64,000 nucleotides of DNA from Anaerolineales bacterium (GCA_020634935.1 JACKAT010000009.1:62001-126000), one strand, 5' to 3'. Positions 50,758 through 59,914 are shown, numbered from the stretch's first letter. Notes: a model not told the origin generated them from the sequence alone. A program made the numbers and translations.

Positions 50758-53487
50758 TTGTTCATTATTTATGCCGAACACGCTAAACCTGACTCGAAAC
50801 TTGGCGGCAAGGCTCGACATCTGGCCGCACTTCAAGATACCGATATCGCTGTTCCCGCCTGGTTTGTTGTGTCGGTCGATGCCTTTACTGCTTGTTTGAG
50901 CGATACTCAACGCCGTCGTCTCTCCCAAGCTATCCACGACCCTGACCCTCTTAGCCGGTTCGATCGCCTGACTCTGCCCGCTCATATTCGGGCTGAACTC
51001 GCACACGCTCTGGCCGATCTCTGCCCTGATGGTGCGCCGGTGGCTGTGCGCTCGTCGGCTCTCGATGAAGACGGAACCCGCCACTCCTTCGCCGGCCAGC
51101 TCGATAGCTTTCTCAACGTCCCCCACGCGGAAGTCGCCGACAAAGTGATCGATGTCTGGCGCTCCGCCTTTAGTGATCGCGTGCTGGCCTACCGCCGGGC
51201 CAACGGTCTCAACGCCGCGCCCCAACCCCCTGCTGTCCTGATCCAGCGTATGGTCAACGCCGATCAGTCCGGCGTCGCCTTCAGCGCCGATCCGGTCACC
51301 GGCCGGCGTGATATAGCCGTTATCAGCGCCGTCCCCGGCCTTGGCACGGCTCTTGTCTCCGGTCAAACCAATGCCGATACCTATTACGTCGATAGGCAGG
51401 GCCAAATCATCCGTCAACAGACCGCCGATGGCCGACCGTTGACCGCCGAAGATGATTCTGCGGCCATCAGTGTCACCGGCGAGGCTAACACCCTCACTCG
51501 ACGCCCTACGCCCTACGCCCTATCCACCACTACTTTATCTAGCGTCCAGATTCAGACCATCGCCGCCCTCGCCCGCCGCACCGAACAGATTTTCGGCTGC
51601 CCCCAAGACATTGAGTGGGCCATCGAAAATGACCAACTCTACCTGCTGCAAGCGCGACCCATTACTACTTTACTTGCCGAGCTATCGCCGCCTGAGGGCC
51701 AACTCAACTTATGGGACAATAGCAACATCGCCGAAAGCTACCCCGGTGTAACCACGCCGCTAACGTTCTCCTTTGCCCGCCGGGCCTACGAGGAGGTTTA
51801 TCGTCAGTTTTGCCGGATTATGGGCGTGCCGGACAGCGTTATTATCGACCATGTGATGACCTTCCGGCACATGCTCGGTTTTATTCAAGGCCGGATCTAC
51901 TACAACCTGCTCAGTTGGTATCGGGTGCTGGCCTTGTTGCCCGGCTACAAACTCAACCGGCGCTTTATGGAGCAGATGATGGGCGTTAAAGAAAGCCTGC
52001 CGGATGAACTGCTGGCCGAACAGACACCCCCCAGCCGAGGCGACCGGCTGCGTGACGCCCTCTATTTGGGCCGGACCCTGACCGGGTTGATCGCCAACTA
52101 CATTCTGCTGCCGCGCCGCATCGACGCCTTTTACGACCGCTTGAACAACGCGCTTGGTTCCGAACGGCCGGACCTGAAGCAGAAGCGCCCCGATGAACTG
52201 GTCGCCTACTACCGGAATTTGGAAAGCCAACTGCTTACCCGCTGGGACGCGCCGCTGATTAACGATTTCTTTGCCATGATTTTCTACGGCATTCTGCGCC
52301 AATTGGCCGAGAAATGGTGCGGCGATACTCACGGTACACTCCAAAACGCCTTGTTGTCCGGCGCCGGCGGCATCGTCAGCGCCGAACCGGCCGCTCATAT
52401 ACGCTGTATGGCCCAACTCACTGCCGGAGATAATAAATTCATCACTCTGCTGGCTAATGGCTCGCTGGCTGAAATTTTAAGCGCGATACCCGCTCGACCT
52501 GCGTTTGAAGCGCAGTACAATGCTTACCTGGAAAAATTTGGCGATCGCTGCCTGGAAGAACTCAAGCTCGAAAGCCCGACCCTGCACGACGATCCGTTAC
52601 CGCTGCTCCGGTCAGTGGGCCAGTTAGCCCGCCATTTGGAGCCGCCACCAACATCGTATCAAAACGGCGCACACCCTTCGCCTCAAACCACCGCCTCGGA
52701 TTTGGCAAATAAACAAGTTCGCGCATCTTTGTCCGGTCACCCCTGGCGTCGGCTTATTTTTAACTGGGTCTTGCAAAACGCCCGCCGGCTCATTCGCAAC
52801 CGTGAAAATCTCCGTTTCGAGCGCACTCGCCTGTTTGGTCGCGCCCGGCAGATTTTTGTCGAACTAGGCTGTAAATTACACGCGCTCAATTTGCTGGCCG
52901 ATCCACGCGATATTTTCTACCTGGAGGTCGAAGAAATCTTCGGCTTTATCAATGGCGTCGCTACCACCACCAATTTGAACGCCTTAGCCCAACTCCGCCA
53001 CACCGAATTCGAGCGCCACCAAAAAAACCCACCCCCCCCCGACCGTTTCGAAACTCGCGGCGTCGTCTCTAATTACCAATCGCCTCCGGTACAGCCCAAT
53101 ACAAACGCTTCCTTCCCTAATTCTCAATTTCCAACTCCCAACCCCCAATTCTCCATTCTCCATTCTCCATTCTCCATTCTTAAAGGTCTCGGTTGTTCGC
53201 CCGGCATCGTCCGGGGGCCGGTTCGCATCATCACCGATCCCAAAAATACGATTCTCCAACCCGGCGAAATCCTGGTCGCGCAGCGCACCGACCCCGGCTG
53301 GATTATCCTTTTTTCCGCCGCCGCCGGCCTCCTCGTCGAGCATGGCAGCCTGCTCTCCCATGCCGCCATCGTCTCGCGGGAAATGCGCCTGCCGGCCATC
53401 GTTTCTCTCAAAGGCGTTACTCAGTGGCTCAAAGACGGCGATCTTGTAGAATTCAACGGCAGCACCGGAGAGGTGAGGAAATTATGA
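50758..53487 (+). CDS. PEP-synthase/rifampin-phosphotransferase-like dikinase
   Basis: 909 residues from a TTG (AGGAG about 13 bases upstream). Residues 1-300 are the PPDK ATP-grasp domain: KLGGKARHLAALQDTDIAVP, VAVRSSALDEDGTRHSFAGQ, VAFSADPVTGRR and QDIEWAIENDQLYLLQARPI. A large middle domain (~310-770) is like that of Rph-type enzymes, which bind an acceptor alcohol. The C-terminal swivelling phosphohistidine domain has VEHGSLLSHAAIVSREMRLP with the catalytic His. The family transfers the beta-phosphate of ATP to pyruvate, rifampin or another hydroxyl. Two linkers carry in-frame 7-bp repeat insertions (about 51490-51520 and 53150-53180). Probably co-transcribed with the downstream lipid-type genes. 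Confidence 0.85.
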   Translation: MFIIYAEHAKPDSKLGGKARHLAALQDTDIAVPAWFVVSVDAFTACLSDTQRRRLSQAIHDPDPLSRFDRLTLPAHIRAELAHALADLCPDGAPVAVRSSALDEDGTRHSFAGQLDSFLNVPHAEVADKVIDVWRSAFSDRVLAYRRANGLNAAPQPPAVLIQRMVNADQSGVAFSADPVTGRRDIAVISAVPGLGTALVSGQTNADTYYVDRQGQIIRQQTADGRPLTAEDDSAAISVTGEANTLTRRPTPYALSTTTLSSVQIQTIAALARRTEQIFGCPQDIEWAIENDQLYLLQARPITTLLAELSPPEGQLNLWDNSNIAESYPGVTTPLTFSFARRAYEEVYRQFCRIMGVPDSVIIDHVMTFRHMLGFIQGRIYYNLLSWYRVLALLPGYKLNRRFMEQMMGVKESLPDELLAEQTPPSRGDRLRDALYLGRTLTGLIANYILLPRRIDAFYDRLNNALGSERPDLKQKRPDELVAYYRNLESQLLTRWDAPLINDFFAMIFYGILRQLAEKWCGDTHGTLQNALLSGAGGIVSAEPAAHIRCMAQLTAGDNKFITLLANGSLAEILSAIPARPAFEAQYNAYLEKFGDRCLEELKLESPTLHDDPLPLLRSVGQLARHLEPPPTSYQNGAHPSPQTTASDLANKQVRASLSGHPWRRLIFNWVLQNARRLIRNRENLRFERTRLFGRARQIFVELGCKLHALNLLADPRDIFYLEVEEIFGFINGVATTTNLNALAQLRHTEFERHQKNPPPPDRFETRGVVSNYQSPPVQPNTNASFPNSQFPTPNPQFSILHSPFSILKGLGCSPGIVRGPVRIITDPKNTILQPGEILVAQRTDPGWIILFSAAAGLLVEHGSLLSHAAIVSREMRLPAIVSLKGVTQWLKDGDLVEFNGSTGEVRKL

Positions 53488-53551
53488 GGGATGAATGATG
53501 AATGATGAAGAAAAACATTTTCATCATTCATCCCTCATAATTCATAATTTA
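53479..53551. repeat. ATGAGGGATGAATGATGAA palindrome
   Basis: AATTATGAGGGATGAATGATGA and TCATCATTCATCCCTCATAATT pair across a short A/T centre. It includes the dikinase stop codon and ends 4 bases before the DUF3419 start, so it fills the whole intergenic space. Confidence 0.75.
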
Positions 53552-53555
53552 ACCG

Positions 53556-54668
53556 ATGATTCAAACACACAGCGAAATCACTACCAAAACCGATTTCTCG
53601 ACTATCCGTTATGCCCAATGCTGGGAGGATGCCGATATTTTGCTCGAAGCGCTGGATATCCAGCCCGGCGACACCTGCCTGGCGATTGCCTCGGCCGGTG
53701 ACAACGCGCTGGCGATGTTGAGCCAACATCCGGGGCGCGTCATTGCCCTCGATTTTAATCCGGCTCAGTTAGCCTGTCTGGAACTTCGTGTGGCGGCCTA
53801 TCGCGAATTAAGCCACGCTGAACTGTTGGAACTCATCGGCTCGATGCCCAGCCAGCGCCGAATAGCGCTTTACCGGCGGTGTGCCAGGCATCTCTCGCCG
53901 TCCGTGCGTGATTTTTGGGATAATCATCAACCCCAAATAACATTTGGGATCGGGAACGCTGGGAAGTTTGAACGGTATTTTGCGCTCTTTCGTCAACGTC
54001 TTCTTCCCTTAATTCACAGCGCAGACTGTATTGAACAGTTGCTCGAAGATAAATCGCCAGAGCTACGCCTGATATTTTACAACCGGCGCTGGAACACTTG
54101 GCGCTGGCAGTTGCTATTTCGACTGTTTTTCTCGCGCTGGGTCATGGGCCGGCTGGGACGCGATCCCCGCTTTTTTGATTACGTCGAAGGCAACGTCGCT
54201 GCTCGTATTTTAGATCGAACGCGTTATGCCGCCACCACGCTTAACCCCGCCGACAATCCCTACATGCAGTGGATCTTAACCGGCCGGCACACGACCGCGC
54301 TGCCGTGCGCCCTGCGGCCTGAAAATTTTGAAGTTATTCGGGCTAACCTCAACCGGCTCGAGTGGCGCTGCCAGTCGCTCGAAAGTTTTCTCGATTCATA
54401 CGACTTACCCGGCCCTATCGATGGCTTTAATCTGAGTAATATTTTTGAATACATGTCGCCCCAGAATTATCATAACGTTTTGCTAAAATTGATGCGAGTG
54501 GCCCGACCCGGCAGTCGTCTGGCCTATTGGAATATGCTTGTCCCACGCGCTCGACCTGAGCGGCTGGCCCATCGGCTCCGCCCGCTCTCTGATTTGGCCG
54601 GTCGTCTACACCGGGCCGATAAAGCTTTCTTTTATAGTAAATTCATTGTGGAGGAAGTGGTCTCGTAG
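53556..54668 (+). CDS. BtaA-like (DUF3419) S-adenosylmethionine-dependent transferase
   Basis: 370 residues. Family motifs: IRYAQCWEDADILLEAL, the SAM-binding LAIASAGDNALAMLSQ and VIALDFNPAQLACLELRVAA, then YMQWILTGRH, FNLSNIFEYMSPQNYHNVLL. DUF3419 includes BtaA, which moves the 3-amino-3-carboxypropyl group of SAM to diacylglycerol in betaine-lipid synthesis. The companion N-methyltransferase BtaB is not in this window, so the product may be a homoserine-type lipid or another acceptor. It lacks a good ribosome site because the palindrome occupies the leader. Confidence 0.85.
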   Translation: MIQTHSEITTKTDFSTIRYAQCWEDADILLEALDIQPGDTCLAIASAGDNALAMLSQHPGRVIALDFNPAQLACLELRVAAYRELSHAELLELIGSMPSQRRIALYRRCARHLSPSVRDFWDNHQPQITFGIGNAGKFERYFALFRQRLLPLIHSADCIEQLLEDKSPELRLIFYNRRWNTWRWQLLFRLFFSRWVMGRLGRDPRFFDYVEGNVAARILDRTRYAATTLNPADNPYMQWILTGRHTTALPCALRPENFEVIRANLNRLEWRCQSLESFLDSYDLPGPIDGFNLSNIFEYMSPQNYHNVLLKLMRVARPGSRLAYWNMLVPRARPERLAHRLRPLSDLAGRLHRADKAFFYSKFIVEEVVS

Positions 54669-54726
54669 CACCTGGGACGTAGGCCGTAGAAAAATCACGT
54701 CCCACATCCCATGTCCCACGTCAAAA

Positions 54727-55503
54727 ATGTTCAACTGGCTTGGAATTATTCTCATTCTTATCATCCTGACCGGCTTGCTTTCAACGCTAAGCTGGTACAA
54801 ACGCACCTTCTCACCGCACCCTGAAGTGGTGCGTAAATTGCTGCATATTGGTATGGGGCTAGCGATGCTGCCGGTTCCTTGGCTGTTCGATACAGTCTGG
54901 CCGGCGCTGGTGCTGGTTGTAATTACCGCTCCGGCATTGTTAGCGCTGCGCACAACTCGTCTTAAAAGCCATTGGGGCGCTGTCTTGAGTGGTGTTGGGC
55001 GGCGACAGTCGTTGGGGGAAATTTACTTTGTGGGCGGGGTAGCCGGGCTATTTTTTCTGACGGGAGATGATCCGCTCCGTTTTTCAATTCCTATTCTTCT
55101 CCTGGCTTTGGCCGACGCAGCGGCAGCCTTAATCGGTATTCGGTATGGACGCCGGCATTATACGACTTTTGATGGGGACAAAACTTTAGAAGGCTCACTG
55201 GCCTTTTTGGTTACTGCTTTCTTTTGTATCCAAGGGCCGCTGCTATTATTTAGCTCTCTTCAGCCTGTCGAGACCCTATTTATCGCCCTGCTGTTAAGTC
55301 TGCTGCTGATGATGATCGAAGCCGTTGCCTGGCGCGGCTTGGATAATTTATTTATCCCCGTCGTCGGATTTTTACTGCTCGATGGCGCTATGGGGATGTC
55401 AATTGGCGAGATATTCAGCCAGCTAGCCCTAACCGTTCCCCTGGCTATTTTTACCATCCAAGTTCTCATTAATAGCACCTTTACCGTGGAGACACAACGA
55501 TGA
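54727..55503 (+). CDS. Phytol/dolichol kinase-like (VTE5/SEC59 family) membrane protein
   Basis: 258 residues from the ATG at 54727; the frame is open upstream but reads through a palindrome. About seven membrane helices. Family motifs are VVRKLLHIGMGLAMLP near residue 37 and the CTP-kinase/cytidylyltransferase region LALADAAAALIGIRYGRRHY followed by GDKTLEGSLAF. Members phosphorylate long-chain alcohols with CTP (phytol, dolichol, diacylglycerol). Its stop overlaps the GNAT start (ATGA), so it is coupled to that gene. Confidence 0.85.
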   Translation: MFNWLGIILILIILTGLLSTLSWYKRTFSPHPEVVRKLLHIGMGLAMLPVPWLFDTVWPALVLVVITAPALLALRTTRLKSHWGAVLSGVGRRQSLGEIYFVGGVAGLFFLTGDDPLRFSIPILLLALADAAAALIGIRYGRRHYTTFDGDKTLEGSLAFLVTAFFCIQGPLLLFSSLQPVETLFIALLLSLLLMMIEAVAWRGLDNLFIPVVGFLLLDGAMGMSIGEIFSQLALTVPLAIFTIQVLINSTFTVETQR

Positions 55504-56519
55504 ACGATTTTGCAGTTGTGACGACCCTTCAGCCCTTGCCCGTGCAGACCAATGACCAATGGCTGGCGTTCTGTACACCGCCCAACCTGCCTCACCTTGA
55601 CCCAGGTGCCACAGCCGCTCACCAGGCCGACGCCCACTGGCTGCTGCTCGACTCCCGGAATGCCGTCGTGGCTCGCTGTTCGCTGTGGTGGCGGCAGCCG
55701 CCCGCCTATGCCGATCACCGGCCTGGATTGATCGGTCACTACGCCGCTGTCGATCGCGCTGCGGCTGCCCAACTGTTACAGCTAAGCTGCGCCCAACTCG
55801 CAGCCCAAAACTGTACCATAGCCATCGGCCCAATGGATGGTAATACCTGGCGGCGTTACCGGCTGGTTGTCGAGCACGGTGATCTCCCTTCATTTTTTCT
55901 CGAGCCAGACAATCCCAGCGACTGGCCGGACCACTTTACTGCCAGCGGTTTTACCATACTGTCGAACTATGTTTCAACCATCACGGACAACCTAACCCAC
56001 CTCAATTCCCGGCTCGACCCTGTTGCTCGTCGCGCCGCTGCCCAAGGTGTTACCATTCGACCCCTCAACCTCGATGACCTCGACGCCGATCTGCACCGAA
56101 TTTACAGCATCTCGACGGCTGCTTTTGCTCGCAACTTTCTTTACACGCCCATCGAAGAAGCCGACTTTGTGGCGATGTATCGCCCCCTCCGGCCCTACCT
56201 CCGGCCGGAATTGATCTTAATCGCCGAGCAAGCCGACCAACCCATTGGCTTCATTTTTGCTTTGCCGGATCTTGAGCAAGCTCGGCGCAGCCAACGGATT
56301 GACACGGTGATCATCAAGACTGTGGCTGTTTGCTCTAGTCGCCAGATAGGTGGTCTCGGTAGCTTGTTGGTGGATCGCTGCCAGCAAATCGCGCACGACT
56401 TAGGCTACAGCCGCGCTATCCACGCCCTCATGCACGAGGCAAATGACTCACGCAATATTAGTCGTCGCTATCATTCAAATGTTATTCGGCGATACGCCTT
56501 GTTTGGAAAAACCTTATAA
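55500..56519 (+). CDS. GNAT-family acyltransferase
   Basis: 339 residues with its ATG overlapping the previous stop. The C-terminal half (about residues 170-320) has the GNAT fold: GVTIRPLNLDDLDADLHRIY, LILIAEQADQPIGFIFALPD and the acyl-CoA loop QIGGLGSLLVDRCQQIAHDL. The N-terminal half (ADAHWLLLDSRNAVVARCSL, AIGPMDGNTWRRYRLVVEHG) looks like a second, degenerate GNAT lobe. Acceptor unknown. Position between a lipid kinase and an acyl-AMP ligase suggests N-acylation in lipid assembly. Confidence 0.82.
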   Translation: MNDFAVVTTLQPLPVQTNDQWLAFCTPPNLPHLDPGATAAHQADAHWLLLDSRNAVVARCSLWWRQPPAYADHRPGLIGHYAAVDRAAAAQLLQLSCAQLAAQNCTIAIGPMDGNTWRRYRLVVEHGDLPSFFLEPDNPSDWPDHFTASGFTILSNYVSTITDNLTHLNSRLDPVARRAAAQGVTIRPLNLDDLDADLHRIYSISTAAFARNFLYTPIEEADFVAMYRPLRPYLRPELILIAEQADQPIGFIFALPDLEQARRSQRIDTVIIKTVAVCSSRQIGGLGSLLVDRCQQIAHDLGYSRAIHALMHEANDSRNISRRYHSNVIRRYALFGKTL

Positions 56520-56523
56520 AAAC

Positions 56524-58098
56524 GTGAACCTAATTCATATCCTCCAATCTCAAGCTAAAAAACACCCCACCCAACCCGCCATCATCGACACCTATCACCG
56601 TCAACGACGCCTGACCACTTTCGCCGAATTGGAACAGCAATCGGCCCAATTCGCCGCGTTGCTGCACCAAGCTGGCCTCCGGCCCGGCGATACGGTGCTG
56701 GTCTTCCAGTCGATGTCGGCCGAACTGTATATCGCGTTGGGCGCTATTTTCCGGCTGGGTTTGGTGGCGATGTTTTTGGATCCCGGTCAGGGCCGAGATC
56801 ATATCGAGGCATGCTGCGCCTTGCACCCCCCCCAAGCTTTGATCGCCAGTAGTAAGGCTCATCTACTGCGATTGATCTCGCCAGGGCTGCGCCGCATTTC
56901 GAAAAAGTTTGTAATCGGCTGGCCAGTCCCCGGCGCAATGCTTTGGAGCCGATCTATGCCGCTGCCGCCTCACCCTGATGTCTTTGCCGCTGGTGACGAC
57001 ACGCCTGCTCTGCTAACCTTTACCAGCGGCAGCACCGGCCAGCCCAAAGCCGCGCTGCGGACTCACGGCTTTTTGCTGGCCCAGCATCGCGTCCTGGCCG
57101 ACAGCCTGCGCCTCACCGCCGGGCAGGTCGATTTAAGCACGATGCCCATCGTCACGCTGGCCAATCTGGCTTCCGGCGTGACCAGCCTCATTCCCCAAGC
57201 CGATTTACGCTACCCCGGCTGCATCGATCCCGCGCCGGTCATGGCCCAAATTCAAAGGGAGCGAGTCGACAGCACGGTGGCTTCGCCCGCTCTGTTAGCT
57301 CGACTGGTAGACTATGGCTTGTCGAAGGGAATACGGCTGCCGGGTTTGAAGAAAATTTTTACCGGCGGCGCGCCCGTTTTTCCGCACCTACTCGACCGGC
57401 TGCGTCAGTTGGCTCCCAACGCCGAGGTCGTGGCCGTCTACGGCTCGACGGAGGCCGAGCCGATGGCAAAAATCAGCGCCGCTGACATTACCCCTGAAGA
57501 CAGATACGCCATGCAAACCGGTCGAGGTTTGCTGGCCGGCCGGCCGGTCGAGGCGATTTGCCTGAGGGTCTTACCGGATCGTTGGGGCGAACCCATTGAC
57601 CCCTACAGCAGCGTCGAGTTTGCTGCTGCTGGCTGTGCCATCGATCAGGTCGGCGAGATCGTCGTCAGCGGCGACCATGTCCTGACCGGTTATCTATCCG
57701 GTCAAGGCGACGAAGAGACGAAATTCAAAGTCGATGATATCATCTGGCACCGTACGGGGGATGCCGGCTATCTGGATCGGCACGGGCGCTTATGGCTGTT
57801 GGGTCGCTGCGCGGCGCGGATCGACGATGAGCGTGGACAGCTCTATCCTTTTACCGTGGAATGCGCGGTTTCTGGTCAACCGGATATTCAGCGCGGCGCG
57901 GTGATTGCTCATCAAGGACAGCGGGTGCTGCTGGTCGAGTTCAACCGGCCTGTTAGCGCCGCCCGAGTGGTTGATTTGAAGCAGAGTTTGGCGTGGGCCG
58001 GTATCGATGATATTCGTATAGCTAAAAGATTACCCGTCGATAAGCGGCATAATGCTAAGATTGATTATCCGGCTCTTCAGCAATTAGTTGGGGATTAA
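56524..58098 (+). CDS. AMP-dependent synthetase/ligase (fatty acyl-AMP or acyl-CoA ligase type)
   Basis: 524 residues from the GTG at 56524, 4 bases after the GNAT stop; the family N-terminus (NLIHILQSQAKKHPTQPAII) begins there. Adenylation motifs: LLTFTSGSTGQPKAALRTHG (P-loop-like A3), AVYGSTEAEPMAKI, WHRTGDAGYLDRHGRLWLLG and a C-terminal Lys in RLPVDKRHNAKIDYPAL. Similar proteins in other bacteria include OleC-like beta-lactone synthetases and fatty acid ligases. It is the last gene of the lipid-type series; transcription probably ends in the following AT-rich gap. Confidence 0.88.
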   Translation: MNLIHILQSQAKKHPTQPAIIDTYHRQRRLTTFAELEQQSAQFAALLHQAGLRPGDTVLVFQSMSAELYIALGAIFRLGLVAMFLDPGQGRDHIEACCALHPPQALIASSKAHLLRLISPGLRRISKKFVIGWPVPGAMLWSRSMPLPPHPDVFAAGDDTPALLTFTSGSTGQPKAALRTHGFLLAQHRVLADSLRLTAGQVDLSTMPIVTLANLASGVTSLIPQADLRYPGCIDPAPVMAQIQRERVDSTVASPALLARLVDYGLSKGIRLPGLKKIFTGGAPVFPHLLDRLRQLAPNAEVVAVYGSTEAEPMAKISAADITPEDRYAMQTGRGLLAGRPVEAICLRVLPDRWGEPIDPYSSVEFAAAGCAIDQVGEIVVSGDHVLTGYLSGQGDEETKFKVDDIIWHRTGDAGYLDRHGRLWLLGRCAARIDDERGQLYPFTVECAVSGQPDIQRGAVIAHQGQRVLLVEFNRPVSAARVVDLKQSLAWAGIDDIRIAKRLPVDKRHNAKIDYPALQQLVGD

Positions 58099-58148
58099 AG
58101 AAATATTTTGCATTTTAATGTTGTTTTAATCTTTGTTGCGTATTCTAA

Positions 58149-58223
58149 TTGTGAAAAATTACACAATTTATACAGGAGAATTGTAGCTTGATTTTTACCG
58201 AGTTTTCGTGAAATTTTTCACAT
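58149..58223. promoter_or_regulatory. Pair of Rex-like operators upstream of NDH-2
   Basis: TTGTGAAAAATTACACAA (58149-58166) matches the Rex consensus TTGTGAN6TCACAA with one mismatch. TCGTGAAATTTTTCACAT (58206-58223) matches it except at the outer bases. Rex is an NADH-sensing repressor of respiratory dehydrogenases, so its presence before a type II NADH dehydrogenase is expected by family knowledge. No rex gene lies in this window. Confidence 0.55.
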
Positions 58224-58347
58224 TGCAAACTCTGATGAAATCATAATAAGTGATTGAATAAAACGTTACCCAATCAGGGGCGAGATTTTTGAGACGAAGC
58301 TGTCAGCAACTTTTGAAATGATGATTGAACTATCACCGCTGGATGGC

Positions 58348-58400
58348 GGCTGATGATTTGATCATCAGGCCAAGAGGTCAGGGCCTCGTCTTTTTTATAT
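58348..58400 (+). promoter_or_regulatory. Attenuator-like double hairpin in the NDH-2 leader
   Basis: CTGATGAT-TTG-ATCATCAG is a perfect 8-bp hairpin. It overlaps the second one, AGGCC..GGCCT, which is followed by CGTCTTTTTTATATTTTT. The T-tract makes this an intrinsic-terminator shape about 55 bases before the NDH-2 start. It could instead terminate read-through from the AMP-ligase gene. Confidence 0.5.
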
Positions 58401-58457
58401 TTTTGCCGGCGGACTGGTCATCCGTTGGTTGTTAAGTCACATCAAATGGAGCAAAAA

Positions 58458-59801
58458 ATGGTACAGAAAGATAAACATCACATTGTTATTATTGGTGGGG
58501 GTTTTGGGGGGTTGTATACTGCCAAAGCCTTAAAAAGTGAAAACGTTCACGTCACCGTTATCGATAAACGGAACTTTCACCTATTCCAACCCCTACTCTA
58601 TCAAGTAGCGACCGGTGGTCTGTCGCCAGGAGATATTGCCTCGCCGCTGCGGGGGATTTTGAGCGCTCACAAGAATACATCCGTGCTCAAGGCTGAAGTG
58701 ATCGATATCGATCCTGAAGCGAAAGAAGTTGTTTTGCGGGACGGCGCATTGAATTATGATACGCTGGTAGTGGCCACTGGGGTGAGCCATCACTACTTTG
58801 GCAACGAGCAGTGGGCCGAATATGCGCCTGGGTTGAAAACAATTGAGGATGCGTTAGAGATGCGCCGCCGCATTTTGCTGGCGTTTGAAGCCGCCGAGCG
58901 CGAAACTGATCCGGATCGCCGTCGGGCTTGGATGCGGTTTGTGGTGGTTGGCGGCGGTCCCACCGGCGTTGAGTTGGCCGGGGCGCTGGCCGAACTGGCC
59001 CACACCACGCTCAAAGAAGATTTCCGCAGCATTAATCCGGCCGAAGTGGAGATTTTGCTGCTGGAGGGCGTCGATCGGGTGCTGCCGCCTTACCCGGCGG
59101 AACTGTCGGCCAAAGCGCAGCAATCGCTGGAAAAGTTGGGTGTGACCGTGCGCACCAAGACAATGGTGACCGATATTCAAGACGATCAGGTGACTATGCG
59201 CCGCAATGACGAGACCGAGACGATCAAAACCCGCACGGTGCTATGGGCGGCCGGCATGAAAGCCTCGGCTATGGGCCGTATTCTGGGCGAAAAAGCAGGC
59301 GTTGAGTTAGACCGCGCCGGCCGGGTGATGGTCGAACCGGATTTGACGATCGCGGGCTATTCTGACATTTTTGTCATCGGCGATCTGGCGAACTTTGTTC
59401 ATCAAGATGGTCAATCGCTGCCGGGAGTGGCTCCCGTGGCGATGCAAGAGGGCAGCTATGTGGCCGAGACGCTCAAACGACGGCGGCGCGGCCAAACATC
59501 GCCGCCGTTCAAATATTTCAACAAAGGCAATATGGCGGTCATCGGGCGTAACGCCGCCGTGGCTGAGTCGGGCGGGTTAAAGATTTCCGGTTTTCCGGCT
59601 TGGCTGGCTTGGGTTTTCATTCACATCTGGTATCTGGTCGAGTTCGACAACAAGTTGATGGTGATGTTCCAATGGGCTATCAACTACTTTACCCGAAAGC
59701 GAGGCGCCCGGCTGATCACCGGGCAAGCCCCTTTTCCCCTAGTGGGTCACGAACCGATTAAAGAAGAAGCGGCGGAACCGCAGCCGGTTCCTGTTAGATA
59801 G
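58458..59801 (+). CDS. ndh: Type II NADH dehydrogenase (NDH-2)
   Basis: 447 residues from the ATG at 58458 with GGAG 6 bases upstream; ATG 58446 and a GTG at 58425 are alternatives. Two Rossmann folds: FAD GGGFGGLYTAKAL at the N-terminus and NADH FVVVGGGPTGVELAGALAEL. The FAD-ring motif IFVIGDLANF and the AVAESGGLKISGFPAWLAWV amphipathic C-terminal membrane-binding region are present. It moves electrons from NADH to quinone without pumping protons. Preceded by Rex-like sites, so likely induced at high NADH. Followed by a strong terminator. Confidence 0.94.
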   Translation: MVQKDKHHIVIIGGGFGGLYTAKALKSENVHVTVIDKRNFHLFQPLLYQVATGGLSPGDIASPLRGILSAHKNTSVLKAEVIDIDPEAKEVVLRDGALNYDTLVVATGVSHHYFGNEQWAEYAPGLKTIEDALEMRRRILLAFEAAERETDPDRRRAWMRFVVVGGGPTGVELAGALAELAHTTLKEDFRSINPAEVEILLLEGVDRVLPPYPAELSAKAQQSLEKLGVTVRTKTMVTDIQDDQVTMRRNDETETIKTRTVLWAAGMKASAMGRILGEKAGVELDRAGRVMVEPDLTIAGYSDIFVIGDLANFVHQDGQSLPGVAPVAMQEGSYVAETLKRRRRGQTSPPFKYFNKGNMAVIGRNAAVAESGGLKISGFPAWLAWVFIHIWYLVEFDNKLMVMFQWAINYFTRKRGARLITGQAPFPLVGHEPIKEEAAEPQPVPVR

Positions 59802-59808
59802 TCACCCA

Positions 59809-59844
59809 AAAGCCCCGGATTATACACTATCCGGGGCTTTTTTT
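59809..59844 (+). terminator. Intrinsic terminator after NDH-2
   Basis: AAAGCCCCGGAT and ATCCGGGGCTTT arms, 8-nt loop, then TTTTT; starts 8 bases after the stop codon. Confidence 0.92.
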
Positions 59845-59914
59845 CAGCAGCGATTTTTTCCCTCTACGCTTTAGCCATTTTTCTGTTTTTTTCCGGCCGC
59901 TTACTTTTATTGCT

